In this document: piece after piece, positions 39,701-49,200 of the stretch
How positions within the stretch are numbered: the stretch's first letter is position 1
How the letters are laid out: each line of letters begins with the position of its first letter
From: a virus
Reading direction: 5' to 3' (one strand)
IMG/VR virus record: IMGVR_UViG_3300017952_001659
Span: 1 to 61,922 of that record
DNA: 61,922 nucleotides
The notes under the pieces: generated by a model
Told to the model about the DNA's origin: nothing
The model's database searches: none
The model's input: the letters and a program-made list of their open reading frames with translations, nothing else
Made by a program: the position numbers and the translations under genes

Positions 39701-42700
39701 ACCAGCAAACGGAACTTCAATTTTTATTTTATTAAGTTCTGCAGAAATAACTTTGTAAAATCCATTAAGTAAATATTCTTCTGCATGTTGTAATCCAATA
39801 TAGTCTCCTTCAGTAACAATAGAAGCAGACCATCTATCTAGTGTAAGTTCTCCAATTCCGTAACCTGGATCTGCATCTTCAATCAAAGAAACTGTAAATT
39901 CAGATGCATATGCTCCTGAACGAACTACTTGCATTACTGTCCAGTCATTAGACTCTGTGTTAGTAATCCAAATATTATCTCCTAAATTTAGTCCATTTAC
40001 ATTAACTAAAATTAAATTTGAAATATTACCTATAGTTGTTGCAACATCACTTTCTTTAACATATCCGCCTGTTTTAATATATTCAGATTCAATATTTTTT
40101 ACAGGAAGAGGTGCATGATCGTAATCTTCCGGTTTGTCATAAACTTCGTTTGGTAAAATTCTATATATCTTGTCATAGTTAGTAGCAGGTAATGTATTCA
40201 GCAATTCAAATGCTTGAGGCGATTCTTGAACTTTTTCTTCTTGAATAATGTATTCTACTTGTTTAATATCATCAACAGAACCATATCTTCCAACTTGTAA
40301 TGCCCACTCTTCATAAAATTCTAAATTATCTGTAGTCTTACCTAGAGCATCAAACAATTTAGTAAAGACATTCATAGTTCCTTTTTCTGCTATAGCTCCG
40401 CGATAAAACTTAAACTGACTTACATCGTCGTTAATAATGTTTGCAAGATACTGACGCTTTTGGTAACCAATTAGATGCTGAGCCATTCTTTGTTGTTCAA
40501 TATCAAAACTATCGCTATCTAAATCATAAAAGTCTGTAAACTGAGTAGTTCTGTAATCAAAGTTTGTTAACAACTGAGATTCTGGTTTCTCTGAAAGCAA
40601 GTACCAATCATTAGAATTAAAATTTTGTGATCCCGAAATATTTTTTGATGCAACATAATAATATTGTTTGTATTTTACTATGTCGCCAATTGTATAATCT
40701 TTCCATTGTGTCCAGTCAGTAAATGTTCCGTCGTCATACAAGAATCCCGGAATGTTTAATCCGCCATTCCAGTTATCTGATCTATAGCCACTAACTTTAA
40801 TTCTTTCTTGTCTATAACCAGTTGATGGTCTATATATGATATCATTAAACACTGTAGTATTATCTAATAACACAACATGTTCTTTTTGAATCAAAGGTAA
40901 TGATGCATGGAATAAACCCTCGTCGGTATTTGTAACTTCAACACCAAAACTGTTTTCGTTTCTAAGTAAACTATTAAATTCTGAATCTAAAAATAAACCG
41001 TCTGCTTTCAATATTGAATATCCATAAAACGGATCTTTAATATCGTCAACAACATAAAAATCTTTTTGGAATTCTAATATATTTGCAGCAGGACTTAGTG
41101 TAATAATACCTCCAGAAGCCCAACCTTGGGTTGTCCAGAACATAAATTCTTTTGCGCTTTGATTCCAATTGTTTACTTCTCCAAAGCCTTCACTCACATC
41201 GTCAAATATAAATCCAATATCTGTTAGTCTTTCGTTATACCCTAAAATAAAATCTACAACTTCTTGTACTGTTTTTAATCTAGTACCATATTCTAAAGTT
41301 TTTACAGATGTTTTATCAAAATTCTTTTTAAACTGTGCAACTCTGCCGCCTTCAATTGGCAAGGTTGGTAACTTAGAAAGATTTTCTAAAGTAAAACTTA
41401 CTCCAGTTTCGAAAGATTTTGTAACTCTATAATACGAATTATTGTGTATTATAATTTCGCCTGCTGTATAAAGTGTATTAGAATCCCAAGGAACAACTGC
41501 TTCGTTTATTCCTCCTACCGTTACAGTAGAAGAAGATGAACCTTCTCTAGCTTCATAATATTCAAAATAAGGTTTTTCTAAATTGTAACCTCTAAGTACA
41601 TAACCAACTTCGGCTTTTTCTACAATTAATCCACTGTATATTGCTAGTTGCGAAGGACTACTTGTGTTTAAGAAAATTTGGTAATTTTCTTGTGGTACAA
41701 AAATTCCATCTTGTGTAAGATTTTGTGTAGGTGATCTGCTATCAAGTATAAGATTGAATTTTGGTTTACTAGTAAAGCCTCCAATTTTTATACCAATTTG
41801 ATTTGATATATTTTTAAGATTAGTTTCATAACTTGAATAAAGTGTTAAAATATTACTTGCTACTAGATTGTAAACATAATTTACTAAACCAGAAGTTAAC
41901 ACTCTTGAATCTGAGTTGTAAGTATTTGGTAATAATAAATTTTTTGTTTCGATAGGTTTATTTGTTTCTTTATAAACCCATTGATTAGCTTTGTTTTTAT
42001 TAATTCTAGATATATCAAAACCTAAGCCCATTACTTTTGCAGGCTTGTTTAATAGATAAGATGTTAATAGTGCAAACGGATATTCTGAACTTCTTCTCCA
42101 TGCATTTTCTGTAGGAGAATAATCTCCAAAACTAAAGTTTCTAGACGTCTGCTGGATGTTAAATCCGTTAGCATATCCTATTCTAGTAGGAGTTACTAAT
42201 TTTCCATCACTACCAACAGGAATATGATTAGTTAGCCCAGGACGAGCATAATCTAAATTTATTCTAACGTTGCCGGGTTCTGCAATCTTACCGGCTTCTA
42301 AATCTTTCCACAACACCAAGTTATCACCAGTATACGGCGCAGGACCATATACTTCATCCCACCAACTTGGTTTTATTGTGATGCCTAACATTTCCCATGG
42401 GCATGTGTGCGGACGATCTGTATCAAACGCATAAACAAACAATGATCTCCAAAATCCTGGATTTTTATTTCCGTTTGGTGTTTTAGTATCGGAGTAATTA
42501 AATGTCCAAGCATTATTTCTATCGTAGAATGTATTGTTTGTATAACTTGTATTAGTTAAACTAGTAGTCAGCCATTGTTGGAAATCTCCAAGTAATGTTC
42601 TATTAATTTCATTTCTACTAAATTCAGTTTCTCTATGATCTCCTGGAATAAAATTATGAATGTCTAATCTATCTGTCGAATAATCAGCTTTAATGTTATT

Positions 42701-45700
42701 GAATATTCTTTTTTCTAATTCCAGTAATAGTTCGTCTCTGTAATCTTTGTATGCTTTAATAAAGCTACCGTCATGTCCTTTAACAAAAGCAACGCCTAAA
42801 GGATACTCGTTAATTTCAACATTATCATAATGTCCGTAAAAAGAACCGGTTGCAGGCATATAGAAAATTTTGTTTAAACCAACAAATGTAATTGTGTTAG
42901 CAGTATCATTTGCATCTGCATCTTTAGCAGCTTTTCTAGTTGTATATATAGGATAAAACCAGCCTCTAGTTCCTTTGTTGCTGCCTGATTCAGCTTGTCC
43001 GTAAATTTTAAATGGACCAGTTTCTGAAGGTTCATCTACTATAACTGTATCATCAATGTATAGTTCTGGTTCATATTTAGGATAAAGTCCTAACTTTGTA
43101 GGTGTTGGAGGAACAAATGATCCGTCAGTATTATCATACTCATAAATTTCTATCTTGTCATCTTCGACTTGTCCTGCATCAATACTTACATAACCTGTAG
43201 AGTCAAAATTATAATCTCTGCCATGTATTAATTGTTCTCCGTTCAAGTATACTAAAACACTTTTTACAGACAAACTAGATAGATTAAAAGGAGAACTTAA
43301 AGGATATTCTTTTGTTCTAGGATCTAAAACTGTATATTCTATAATATTAGTGTTGCTATATGATAGCATATCACTAAAGTAAAACGGCTGAGTTTTTACT
43401 TTATCTTTATTAATTTCTTCTAATAATTTATCAACATGTACTTTAGTAGTTCCGTCATACCCTAAACTTAGAGCACTTTCTAAAAATACTTTTTTAAATC
43501 TTGAATATTCATTTTTAGAATATTTTAAGGCTTTTATAATATTAGTTTCTTTATTTGTTATATGATATAAAGATAAATTTATCGGTCCGCTGTGTTTTAC
43601 AAAACGCTTACCAAATCTATCTAAGTTTCCTAAATCACGCAAATTACTTGAGCCTAAAAACACACCTTTAAAGTTTGGTAATTCTTCAAGCATAGTGTCA
43701 ACATGATCAACTACTTCACCTAAGGTAAACTCACTTACATCCTCGTTTAGTGGATTGCGTTCTAGGTTATGTGGGAACTCATAATGTCCATTACTATTTT
43801 TAGATGTTTTAGATCTTGTTTTTATTTTAACAATATCTCCAGAATTTAAATTATCATAAAATCTAACATATGCAATTTTGTTTATTCTGTCAAGTTCATA
43901 ATCTGTTAATTTAATTTGTATTTTATTATTAACATAAACTACAACATATAAATCATTTAAATCTCCAGAATTATTATAAACATCTATTGCAAAATTATTA
44001 TTTTTTATGTCTGTTACATCGTATTGTCTAACAACATATTGTTTACTTTCTGTAGGAATGTTACTGAAAGCATTTACATAAGTAAAGTCCGAAAGTGTTT
44101 TGTATTTTTTTAGGTAGCCAGAACTAATATCTTGAGATATAATTTCTGTTCCTTCTTGATATTCAAATGTATCGTTTAATAAATCAAAGTTAAAAAGTAT
44201 ATCACTCGAATTTTCAATAGTTCTGTAATTTAAAGGAAATCCTAGCTCTAAATCATTAGTACCTTCACCTAACTTATATGAAAATAATTTAGTTCCTTTA
44301 AAGGTAGTAGATTCATAATAAGTTTCGTCAGCAAAACTATTATCGTTTACATCACAAACTTCAAATAACGGAGACTGGTTTCTTTGAGTTTTTTCTTGTG
44401 CTTCTAGCCAGCTTCCGCCGTGATAGTGATAACTTTTTCCTGCATTTTTTACACCACTAGTTACTAGTATAGTTTCTAAATCTTGCGGTTCAGTATCATC
44501 AGTTTCAATTAATGCAATTTGTTTATTATTACCAATTTCAATAAATTTAACTTGATAAATTTTTCCAGATACTAAAATATCAGTATCTGCTACAAAAAGA
44601 ATGCGCATGCCTTCTGCTAAATCAATACCGTCGATATTATACCCTAATGCTCCTTCAATTGTACTAAAAACATCTTTTGTAAAAGTATCAATTAAATCAA
44701 CATCTTTTTTAGCAAAACTACCAAAGTTGTTTAATTTTAGTCCTGCTTCAAATTCAATAATCGGACGTTTAGCTCTTTTGCTTTCGTCAATATTTTCAGG
44801 TAAATTATTAAATTTAAAACTATCTTTTAAAACATCTTTATGGAACCATTTATTATAACGACTCCATGCGTTTCTATCTTTACTTGCTCTATTAATAATA
44901 ATATAATCTGGTTCAGTTGCTGAAGCAGTAGCATCAGAAAAAGGTAATGTATCAAATTCTTCACTATCAAATGGAACATAACGTGCTTCTGTATATGCAG
45001 CAGGAATAATTAAATCTTGATCTTTGATTAATTTAATATTTTCTCCTACACCTTCAACATACCAATTATTTTGAGCATAATAAGCAGGTTCAACATCGCC
45101 TTGGAACTTAATCTTCATACCGTTGGACAATTCAACTCCGTTTGCACTTAGATATGTTTTCTTTCCTAAGATTTCGTCAGTAACATTTAAGAAAGCATTT
45201 TCTTCAATGTCATAAATTTTAATTAATCCGCTAGTGTCAATTGAATTCTTGCTAACATAGTATAATCTATTAGGTGCGTTAAATGGAATTGTAAATTCAA
45301 TTGTACCTTTTTCAACATATGCAACTGCAACTTCTTCACCTTCTTCACCTAATTTGCGTATTCCGTCAGGATAAAGTGTTGAAACGTTTTCATCATCTTC
45401 AAAAGTAACACTGCCGCCGGAAGGAAGAACAATAAAGTCTCCTTGATCATATTCATTGCCATATAGATCTGCTCCAAATAGTCCGTCAGCTCTTATTCCT
45501 TCTGTTCCTGCTGTTAATATTGCACTACCTGGAGTAAAACTTCTAGTAATTGCAAATGCTATTGGATGTCCTGGAGTGTCAATATCAAAACGATAAGTTT
45601 GTCCTCTATAAAGTTTTAACGATGGATTTCTAGTCAATCCGTCATTAAAGACATATGCTTTATTATCTCCTTGATCTTCAATAGTTACAGAATACGTACT

Positions 45701-46204
45701 AACAACTTCTCTACTTTGTCCTCTAACAGGAATGCTAATAGGACCGTGCGGTAACCAATAATACTCACGGAAGTTTACAAACTTATCCCAATCTATACTT
45801 GGGTTCCAACTATAAGTTTCTTGATTATTTAATCTACTATGGTTTTCTATATTTGCACCAAAAACATTTAGTTGTCCAAGATAGTCATTATAGTCTTTAT
45901 AAAAAGTAACATTATCATACAGATCTTTAACTACTACGCTAGGTTCTAGTTGATAATCTTCTCTTGTTTTATTAACATCAGCAACATAATTGTCAGTTGA
46001 CTGATGTGCTTTTGCTGTCCTTCTACCATAATATCCATTTAATTTTTCAGCAACACCCGGTTGGATCATTTGATCCATTGTAGCTTGTAAAAACTTTTGG
46101 TTTGCCGTACTCCTAAAAAATCTAGGTAAAAAATCTGCAGAACTAATTTTATTATTTCCGCCTGGAATTGGCAAAGCCGAATCTTGTTGAGTTTTCTTAG
46201 CCAT
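30743..46204 (-). CDS. Giant 5153-residue virion protein in the gp7 position
   Basis: One uninterrupted frame of 15.5 kb, five times T4 gp7 (1032 residues). Its position directly after gp6 fits a baseplate wedge protein. The N-terminus (NGYYGRRTAKAHQ, WDKFVNFREYYWLP) is distinctive. CBM5/12-like modules recur around residues 1580, 1835, 2360, 3000 and 3055 (for example YTIGDIVKYKQYYYVASK). Propeller-like FG-GAP repeats occur near 2265 and 3120-3340 (LSPDGRKIAIGAPYND, SLNFGEDNLVISS). GxGYxxxP repeats with GNGTGATAKA are near 3760 and 4120-4175. The last 850 residues hold repeated strand pairs of the FxGDGxxTxF and VYVNGxxLxxxxDY kind. It probably forms a long peripheral baseplate or fibre component. 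The start shares one base with the gp6 stop. Confidence 0.7.
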   Translation of the reverse strand: MAKKTQQDSALPIPGGNNKISSADFLPRFFRSTANQKFLQATMDQMIQPGVAEKLNGYYGRRTAKAHQSTDNYVADVNKTREDYQLEPSVVVKDLYDNVTFYKDYNDYLGQLNVFGANIENHSRLNNQETYSWNPSIDWDKFVNFREYYWLPHGPISIPVRGQSREVVSTYSVTIEDQGDNKAYVFNDGLTRNPSLKLYRGQTYRFDIDTPGHPIAFAITRSFTPGSAILTAGTEGIRADGLFGADLYGNEYDQGDFIVLPSGGSVTFEDDENVSTLYPDGIRKLGEEGEEVAVAYVEKGTIEFTIPFNAPNRLYYVSKNSIDTSGLIKIYDIEENAFLNVTDEILGKKTYLSANGVELSNGMKIKFQGDVEPAYYAQNNWYVEGVGENIKLIKDQDLIIPAAYTEARYVPFDSEEFDTLPFSDATASATEPDYIIINRASKDRNAWSRYNKWFHKDVLKDSFKFNNLPENIDESKRAKRPIIEFEAGLKLNNFGSFAKKDVDLIDTFTKDVFSTIEGALGYNIDGIDLAEGMRILFVADTDILVSGKIYQVKFIEIGNNKQIALIETDDTEPQDLETILVTSGVKNAGKSYHYHGGSWLEAQEKTQRNQSPLFEVCDVNDNSFADETYYESTTFKGTKLFSYKLGEGTNDLELGFPLNYRTIENSSDILFNFDLLNDTFEYQEGTEIISQDISSGYLKKYKTLSDFTYVNAFSNIPTESKQYVVRQYDVTDIKNNNFAIDVYNNSGDLNDLYVVVYVNNKIQIKLTDYELDRINKIAYVRFYDNLNSGDIVKIKTRSKTSKNSNGHYEFPHNLERNPLNEDVSEFTLGEVVDHVDTMLEELPNFKGVFLGSSNLRDLGNLDRFGKRFVKHSGPINLSLYHITNKETNIIKALKYSKNEYSRFKKVFLESALSLGYDGTTKVHVDKLLEEINKDKVKTQPFYFSDMLSYSNTNIIEYTVLDPRTKEYPLSSPFNLSSLSVKSVLVYLNGEQLIHGRDYNFDSTGYVSIDAGQVEDDKIEIYEYDNTDGSFVPPTPTKLGLYPKYEPELYIDDTVIVDEPSETGPFKIYGQAESGSNKGTRGWFYPIYTTRKAAKDADANDTANTITFVGLNKIFYMPATGSFYGHYDNVEINEYPLGVAFVKGHDGSFIKAYKDYRDELLLELEKRIFNNIKADYSTDRLDIHNFIPGDHRETEFSRNEINRTLLGDFQQWLTTSLTNTSYTNNTFYDRNNAWTFNYSDTKTPNGNKNPGFWRSLFVYAFDTDRPHTCPWEMLGITIKPSWWDEVYGPAPYTGDNLVLWKDLEAGKIAEPGNVRINLDYARPGLTNHIPVGSDGKLVTPTRIGYANGFNIQQTSRNFSFGDYSPTENAWRRSSEYPFALLTSYLLNKPAKVMGLGFDISRINKNKANQWVYKETNKPIETKNLLLPNTYNSDSRVLTSGLVNYVYNLVASNILTLYSSYETNLKNISNQIGIKIGGFTSKPKFNLILDSRSPTQNLTQDGIFVPQENYQIFLNTSSPSQLAIYSGLIVEKAEVGYVLRGYNLEKPYFEYYEAREGSSSSTVTVGGINEAVVPWDSNTLYTAGEIIIHNNSYYRVTKSFETGVSFTLENLSKLPTLPIEGGRVAQFKKNFDKTSVKTLEYGTRLKTVQEVVDFILGYNERLTDIGFIFDDVSEGFGEVNNWNQSAKEFMFWTTQGWASGGIITLSPAANILEFQKDFYVVDDIKDPFYGYSILKADGLFLDSEFNSLLRNENSFGVEVTNTDEGLFHASLPLIQKEHVVLLDNTTVFNDIIYRPSTGYRQERIKVSGYRSDNWNGGLNIPGFLYDDGTFTDWTQWKDYTIGDIVKYKQYYYVASKNISGSQNFNSNDWYLLSEKPESQLLTNFDYRTTQFTDFYDLDSDSFDIEQQRMAQHLIGYQKRQYLANIINDDVSQFKFYRGAIAEKGTMNVFTKLFDALGKTTDNLEFYEEWALQVGRYGSVDDIKQVEYIIQEEKVQESPQAFELLNTLPATNYDKIYRILPNEVYDKPEDYDHAPLPVKNIESEYIKTGGYVKESDVATTIGNISNLILVNVNGLNLGDNIWITNTESNDWTVMQVVRSGAYASEFTVSLIEDADPGYGIGELTLDRWSASIVTEGDYIGLQHAEEYLLNGFYKVISAELNKIKIEVPFAGNELTDDVLDFEEENFSVVKLRTVRTDSLNGVNSLTNQEFYQDQKIWIDDYNSTWAVLENNSVYNNEQTIVNPSEYDSTTHGFTDSLAVTKDNNNVFVASPNDVNGKVYFYRRSREASNLNLSQEIELDNDDYFALDNLDFSRSIDVSPDGEYLVVGVPNASNIKTKLAYKTDSNTNEQTFDFQSDKTYVKGDIVRYRETLWKANREILPQIGNQPFTTFDTYINIASQQDADSTSLNLLVAGDPGLPNNTVDHILVRAPKDMYLGTAVGDLVNLYWNTVSYAFNTSDIQYPFDNEIAEITVNWLNQEHTIAKKVDHVFFLETFVTLPNVGDTFTTDTGAAEIVYVGTRRDSAVIYVSNTNGVFDISGTAYNAEGDLIGDYTEESTYSITDAVAGYWYIETGFTYSNNGRYYDSGKGLVYADVRPADSQRPVNYYYNIQNTIAAVGPYITNKNQASFLSSLSYTGDPAGADGTSGVSSPQLDNRWIARVGKEFSNIVQVGEEYEFRLYDLDNRNIDLSNTAFTYEFLNKKHTITDIWDGYIDFELTEFDFQGFPYEPQIGDILEDVQIPRDGQGGLALTSTTTSSAEVVFMRRNFNSIRVYVKVLSGNWNELSNIGRYEIRRKAGTNNTVNPNIRGVNDVDRVIGTVEDINNDIVLGTNLVGKLLVFANDSNLNIVTQPEVVDEEYWFFNENTESGIQRLANPPYSLNKDYTQVYNIPADKYGVAKTGLENEGAVAIFRRVAGEYRLQNIFVSEYRHAGRQFGNLVKITQNNNYYTLMIGSKGVDTTEELLDDSIGRRTYPGTIEIVRHGTKPSDNFKGEYQLTAYDIGDIVIYKDNYYRANKAILETQNVIQDSIYWTNISWRYGQDTNYRGDFDNSYTYKSGNIVVYDNKLWSANTNIDVNAPVPSNSNASWSEISTKIDYLGYLPNLTSTHFYNEEVFDPIQNIEQFSEAFDISDDGNVLIVTSKQMETDSTIHKSIVVYREVDDKYMVDQVIPSPNNTEGFADVVSLSPDGRKIAIGAPYNDDKKINQGIVYIYSQVNGKFVQTQTLTPPNNEESEGFGYSLNFGEDNLVISSLNGDQKIPTRFDTYTDRVDENSYTLDTTSKERTATTFDAEFTTFNNIILDKGVVYVYENLEDTLIYSEQFRYSLSQRMFGENVYSNNNHVYVGMPQQYSGDYKGIMLDFRKGNGVFAWEAISQNVIPVDVSKIRGAFLYNKRKNEIITYVDYVDPVQGKIPGVADQEIAFKAPYDPALYNTGELTDNNVDPDRVWTDEYVGKVWWDISTAKFANAHQGSTTFQKNNWNKLLPNATINIYEWVESDYLPSSWDTLADTPEGASQDISGTSLYGDEKFSTRIIYDDVSKTFKNKYYYWVESKRTVPVMEDRFLSIFDIAALIANPRTQGYKFLSLLTNNKFVLNNCDDVIEGDDVVLNIKYSTGPKENQNLHSQYKLLSENDKSSKPDADIERKWFDSLIGFDENSRLVPDPDITVKNRYGVQSRPRQSMFVNRIEALKQTIERVNFVLGNSLITDEYDISDLTAKDEAPTLISKKYDISVDSISELQYISTSKITQAILEPVIVNGRITRINIINSGRGYKVAPSFKINGKGFDADFDITLNNLGQITNVKITNDGYGYDNNTTITVRPFTALVTADSEVQDKWALHSWNIESQSWNRISVQGYNVELYWDYKDWYATGYNQFTNIKHNIDGSYQLPTLSDSIGDVIKINNIGSGGWLLLEKIDTQDTEDYTVNYKTIGRQNGTIEFNESLYNFSKNTIGYSNRSFDNYFYDSNPAFELRIILNTIRDKLFVGDLEVEYNKLFASTLRYVLAEQPAADWVFKTSFVKAKHNRGDLGQKDLTFNNDNLQSYQDFVEEFKPYKTKLREFVSQYTVTEETNSVVTDFDLPPKYNSLTGKIEPSKAIIVDGSLQDVNFDLETPPRNNWKNNLGYQITKVDIGDTGSGYTYEPIIKFVGGNGTGATAKAYLGYGKITKIEITNPGTGYTSAPTVVIEGSQLDTGTPAKATAVLGNGSVRSTRVKVKFDRVSKTFTIESLAETETFVGTNSETRFFLEWPMDLDKKKVKIYVDDVLQLRSKYSYENIIDNSKTYTRHQGKIIFTTPPALGASIRVEYYKPLSMLTAQDRINLAYAPTAGMYGKDLAQLMTGIDYGGVEVTSFDFTSSAGWDSQPWYTDNWDSFVNTFEDEIFTADGSTVSVQLSAPLEDGVVYNLYKNGVRIDDPDYDAGTPTNVHAITNSITGDGVTDTIDLASRDILMLDGDVLAIRKITSDGSVKIDPDSYDTQLEGGDLQYSTATGLNAEDIIVDGDGFVTPTTSGGPEELVPGQILDTLDIKVYTRDSDGQGVIYSQSYRAVPGTLNYNLGVIPNNISAVIVKVDNVILADSEFTINWSSNIITIPSLIGGEELNIVAVAQGVQSILDYGKFTGDGEQTDFETNVEFVEGMSGYANINGVQQDVTVYNTNDSTRAFIRFDTPPNLNSVINFTLFGNSDVVNYSQMSSSMFVGDGVSIEYDIQSTPLYAAPTQHNILVKVGNRILNAGYNTKFEIPENNQREYALEIFQQPQGSLDVSDVSVYLNGKLIETPVQWRFDIANSSIVLPDDIGTPGDLLDIYVITDGEYRVIGSTVILDTPPADQETVEIIQMTNHDILKLERINYDVVERTTTYAGEVEYVTYNRLTLGEIKLRKPAVDAQYVWVSLNGELLTPSVDYYITDDKQKVRLTVTPQANDVIDILHFAANVSVPKFAFRQFKDMLNRTHFKRLDSAATTLAQDLNYYDLRIEVVDGSTLSTPNKDLNLPGVIFINGERIEYFVKEDNTLRQLRRGTLGTGVKEVHSAGTNVFDQNISKTVPYRDTTLAYNTIADGNTNNFEIDYDVNSINEIEVFVGGTRQRKTTIEVFDPTLALDSPEGDVTISADFSFDADTNSITLLNTPAENSRITVVKKVGRAWTTQGTTLGNTENSIARFLRAGTSELPE

Positions 46205-49200
46205 TAGTAACTATAACCTCCGCCTGTAGAGCTTGATGTAGATGATGCACTACTTGTTATTTGATTAGATGTTGTGCTTGTTGAACTTGTAATTACATTG
46301 CCGCTTGCTTGTAAATTAGTTGCTGTAATTTCGTCTATTGTTTCTATGTCAGATACTTTTGCGCCGCTGGCAAAAATTTCATCTGCTTCAGATTTTATTT
46401 CAAATAAACTACCAAAACTTTGTGTAGTTTGTCTAGGTACAATTAATATACTAACTAATTTTGGCGATAACTGACTCATAATATAAGAACTTAGCTCTTG
46501 GAAATAAAATGTTTCACCAAAATCCCAATTTTCAATATCAAAGAAACGATTTATTGATTCAATAATATCAGATTTAAGTTCATTATCATTAATTACTAAG
46601 TTAGGATTTTTTACAATTTTAAATTTAACTTGTAAATCTGCAGGTGCTTTGTCGCCAAATAAAATTTTATATTTTACTGGATGATATATAATTTCATCAC
46701 TTATACTTTTAATTTCATTAATTGAACTTCCATAAGATCTAAAAAGCTCATCATTACTTGGCGGCATTGGTTTTACAGAAAGTGTTCCATCAATATATTG
46801 TTTGACTTGATCGTCATATGTTTTTGATAAAATATATGTATCAATAATATTTGATGCACTAGGATCTATTCTGTATCCACTGTCTGCAACATGAACATAA
46901 TGAAGTTTTAATCCTGCTCTACCATAGTATGCTTTGTAGTTTACATCAAGTGTAGTATTGTTTAATGTTTTATTAAGTTTCTTAAAAACACCTTCGTCTA
47001 TCAAGTAAAAAATTTGTCCGTTATTGTCCCATTGGGTATACGGAGCAATACTAGATTCATTTTGCACTAAAACAACTTCACTTGTTGAATTATCAAGATA
47101 TTTAAAATCTTCGACGCCATCTGTAGTAGTATATTTCTTTTGGAATATAATTTTTTCTTCTGTAGAAATTGAAGTATCTTCTTCTCCAACTATTTGTTCA
47201 AAGATATCCGGATCATCAACTACCCCGTCATCATCTAAATCAATAAATTGTACTTGTATTTTACGACTATCTAAGTAACCTTCAGAATCTTTATAAGCAT
47301 CAGTTATGGTCCAAGTAAAATCTTTTGTAAATGGTGTTAATTGTCCAGGTTGAGTATTGATGTTTAGCACATCAATTCTATCTCTAACAACTTGTCCAGT
47401 TGACGGATCGTAAATTTTATCAGCACTATCAAAGAAGAATCTTATTTCGTCTGCACTTTCAAAAACATATCTTAACTGTCTATATGTTATTGTGTATTTT
47501 TCACCGTCTGTTTTAAAATACAACATCCAACTAGAATCTAAGTTTTCTCCAGTTGTGTCTCCTGCTTTACCAGTTGCAAAATCGCTAATAGTATTAATAT
47601 CTTCTGCTAATACTATTTTCCAAATTCTGTCTGTTATATCGTATCTTAAAGCAAAATCTTTATATTCAAATGTTTGATCAATGATTTCTGTTTTAAGATC
47701 GTCTACTAATGATTTAGAATAGTTAGGAATAACTTGTGAAATTAATGCACCGTCAGGAATAATATCATTTAATATAACCGGACCAGTTCCGTCATCTTCA
47801 ACATCAACACCTGTGTTAGAAACTGCAATAACTTTTGCCCATTTATATGTAGATTGACCTTTTTTAATAGTTCCTGTTTCGTTCCATGTGCCGTTTGGCA
47901 TGAAGGTTTTTGTATCCGGAGACGTAAATTTAATTAAGGATCCAGGTTCTACAAAACGGAGTGCATTAACTGTAAAGTCACCTAAAGGATATGTTTGATT
48001 TGAAGAATCTTTAAACAAGCCTGTACAAATATTTGTGCCTTTAGTTGACTGTGTCCACGTTGCATTAAGGTCACTTACTATTGTTTTAGGATATTTTGCT
48101 AAAAAGAAATTTTTAGAATTTATATTACCAATAATACGCTCAACTGTATTGTAAATAATACCTTCAATGTCAGTTTGAGTTGTAAATGTAAAAGATTGTT
48201 TTTCTACAAATTCTTCTTTGTATAATATTCCGTCATCTGCAAACAAACTTGTATTTGAATATTTTCCACTAGCATCTTTTAAATCAAAAAATCTGCTTAT
48301 TCCGCTTGATATTCTATTTGAACTTTTTGTTTTAATAATATCTTGGCTTATAGCAAGAGGTCCAACATTGTAATCTTCGCCTGTAACTAGTCTATTTTGT
48401 GTATAATAAGTTGCTGGAGCATTTGCTTTTATTTCTTCATTAGATTCTGTTGCAGTTCCATTTGTTACTGTGTAATTTAATTTTAATCCAATTGTAAGTG
48501 TTTGCTTAGTACCATTTCTAGCTTGGTAAGGAATATCAATACTAACTGTATTAATTGCTCCAGGAGTTATAACACTTTTTAAACCATTACTAGTTCTATA
48601 ATATACTTTAAAATCTCCTGCTGGTAAATTACCAAAAACACCATCACTAAAAACTAAATTAATTCTATCACCTATTCTTGTAGTGACTGCAAAAACATCT
48701 CTTGTTTGATTAAACAAACTATTATAGATAACATTATTTCCTTCTGTAGAAGAAACTTTTGTCCACTGTTTATTTTCTATTCCTAAACTATTAACTTCAT
48801 ATAACCAAACATCGGTATCATTAATATTTCTTGAATCGATTGCCACTGATTGGTTTGGTATCGGATTTGACATGTTAAACGAGCCGTTTTCAAGACGTCC
48901 TTGACGGAAGTGCATAAAAAATCCTGTATTATTAGATCCTGCGCCTTGTCCATCATCACGGAAAAGAAATGCTGGACTATTGCCAGGCAACGGTGGTTCT
49001 TCTACAATACTTCCAGAAGAAATGTCTGAACTTACAATTTCAAATCTAGTTGTAACACCTTCTATTTGTTTTGTAAACGGATATACTGCACTACCTGTGT
49101 TTAGTGCGTTTATACGATATTTTTGAGTTTGTACATCTGCAACCTGTTCTGATTTTAGTGGATTTCCAATTGAGTTTGCAAGCGGCATTGCAGAATTTAA

